NCBI RefSeq assembly: GCF_003660105.1
Contig: NZ_CP032823.1
Span: forward strand, 1,302,001 to 1,366,000
From: Aliarcobacter cryaerophilus ATCC 43158
Lineage (GTDB): Bacteria; Campylobacterota; Campylobacteria; Campylobacterales; Arcobacteraceae
Reading direction: 5' to 3'
Length of the DNA stretch: 64,000 nt
In this document: in pieces, positions 63,636 to 64,000 of the stretch
How the letters are laid out: the number at the start of each line of letters is the position of its first letter
Numbering within the stretch: the stretch's first letter is position 1
Made by a program: the position numbers and the translations under genes
Notes under the pieces: model-generated
What the model saw: only the letters and a program-made list of their open reading frames with translations
What the model was told of the DNA's origin: nothing
The model's database searches: none

Positions 63636-64000
63636 AACAACAAAAGTATCAAAACCCCAAAAACAATTCTATAAATTCCAAAAGCTACAAAGGTAAATTT
63701 CTCTAAAAACTTCAAAAACAGTTTGATTACCAAATAAGCAACAACAAAAGATGTCACAAAACCAACAGCTAAGTTTATAAAATTTCCATCTTGTAAAATC
63801 TCTGCGTGGTGTTTATAAACATCATAAAAAGTGGTAGCACACATAACAGGAACAGCAAGTAAAAACGAGAACTCAGCACTTGCTTTTCTATTAAATCCTA
63901 CAAGCATAGCTCCAATTATACTTGCACCCGCACGGCTTGTTCCTGGAATTAGTGCAGCTATTTGAGCAAGACCAATAAATAAAGCTTGTTTGTAACTCAC
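63632..64000 (-). CDS. uppP: Undecaprenyl-diphosphatase UppP/BacA, partial (5' end off window)
   Basis: The C-terminal 122 residues are visible; the gene continues past the right edge, so the GTG at 64000 is only the first codon seen and not a proper start. The second family motif [10 protein letters not shown] is present with [19 protein letters not shown] and the last membrane helices. It recycles undecaprenyl phosphate by dephosphorylating its diphosphate form, which fits the neighbouring murG-ftsW-ftsI cell-wall cluster. UppP proteins also confer some bacitracin tolerance. Confidence 0.93.
   Translation of the reverse strand: MSYKQALFIGLAQIAALIPGTSRAGASIIGAMLVGFNRKASAEFSFLLAVPVMCATTFYDVYKHHAEILQDGNFINLAVGFVTSFVVAYLVIKLFLKFLEKFTFVAFGIYRIVFGVLILLLF

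Overview
The window comes from a very AT-rich genome (roughly 27% GC by eye) with densely packed genes and short spacers. It looks like a campylobacterotal (epsilonproteobacterial) chromosome, most probably Arcobacter/Aliarcobacter. Supporting signs are the many sensor kinases with an HQW(R/K)xP phospho-acceptor box, an ArsRS-like two-component pair, a soluble chemoreceptor with a CZB zinc domain, the panD-ybaB-ispA run beside groESL, a precursor-length atpE, and Fur-box-controlled exbB-exbD-tonB. No rRNA, tRNA, CRISPR array or insertion sequence was seen. No gene-free stretch exceeds 300 bases; the largest gaps are 20468-20747 and 47129-47338.

Layout. (a) 1-11217, minus strand: a two-partner secretion (TPS) locus, likely contact-dependent inhibition. 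The order is transporter tpsB, a 2195-residue CdiA/FHA-like exoprotein, a lipoprotein coupled to it by an ATGA overlap, a two-helix membrane protein, and a partial second exoprotein. That last gene repeats CdiA residues about 1504-1889 behind a signal peptide of its own and runs off the left edge. (b) 11306-15727, minus: a TolC/MacA/MacB-type tripartite exporter. (c) 15816-17405, plus: Fur box and exbB-exbD-tonB. (d) 17402-30000, mostly minus: a double-sensor diguanylate cyclase, a D,D-carboxypeptidase, groES-groEL under a CIRCE operator, ispA, ybaB, panD, a periplasmic cyclophilin (plus strand), cheW, xseA, ubiE, an orphan ParA with a small membrane partner, and a YmdB-like phosphoesterase. 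(e) 29432-44238: a signalling block with two large PAS kinases (one with a decayed ATPase domain), a CheY-like receiver, a CZB chemoreceptor, an ArsRS/Cpx-like pair with a Spy-like protein, a Cache diguanylate cyclase, and a divergent OmpR-type regulator and Cache kinase. (f) 44291-47128, minus: a TRAP dicarboxylate transporter. (g) 47280-51083, plus: Fur-type box, NitT/TauT-type ABC importer and an NnrS-family protein. (h) atpE and an AsmA-like protein. (i) 53114-58877, plus: Fur box followed by an imelysin / di-heme / imelysin / sterol-desaturase-like / cytochrome c peroxidase operon. (j) 58922-64000: cyclophilin, ftsI, ftsW, murG and a partial uppP.

How it fits together. Three operons (exbBD-tonB, the ABC/NnrS set and the imelysin set) carry near-perfect palindromic Fur-type operators, and two of these share an identical 13-base core, so they probably form one iron-responsive regulon. 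The TPS locus is the most unusual part. Its toxin end carries an apparent Ser-Asp-His lipase-like triad and is followed by a coupled lipoprotein, which suggests a phospholipase-type CDI toxin with envelope-located immunity. The signal-peptide-bearing partial copy suggests a second toxin carrier. These are inferences from the sequence alone.
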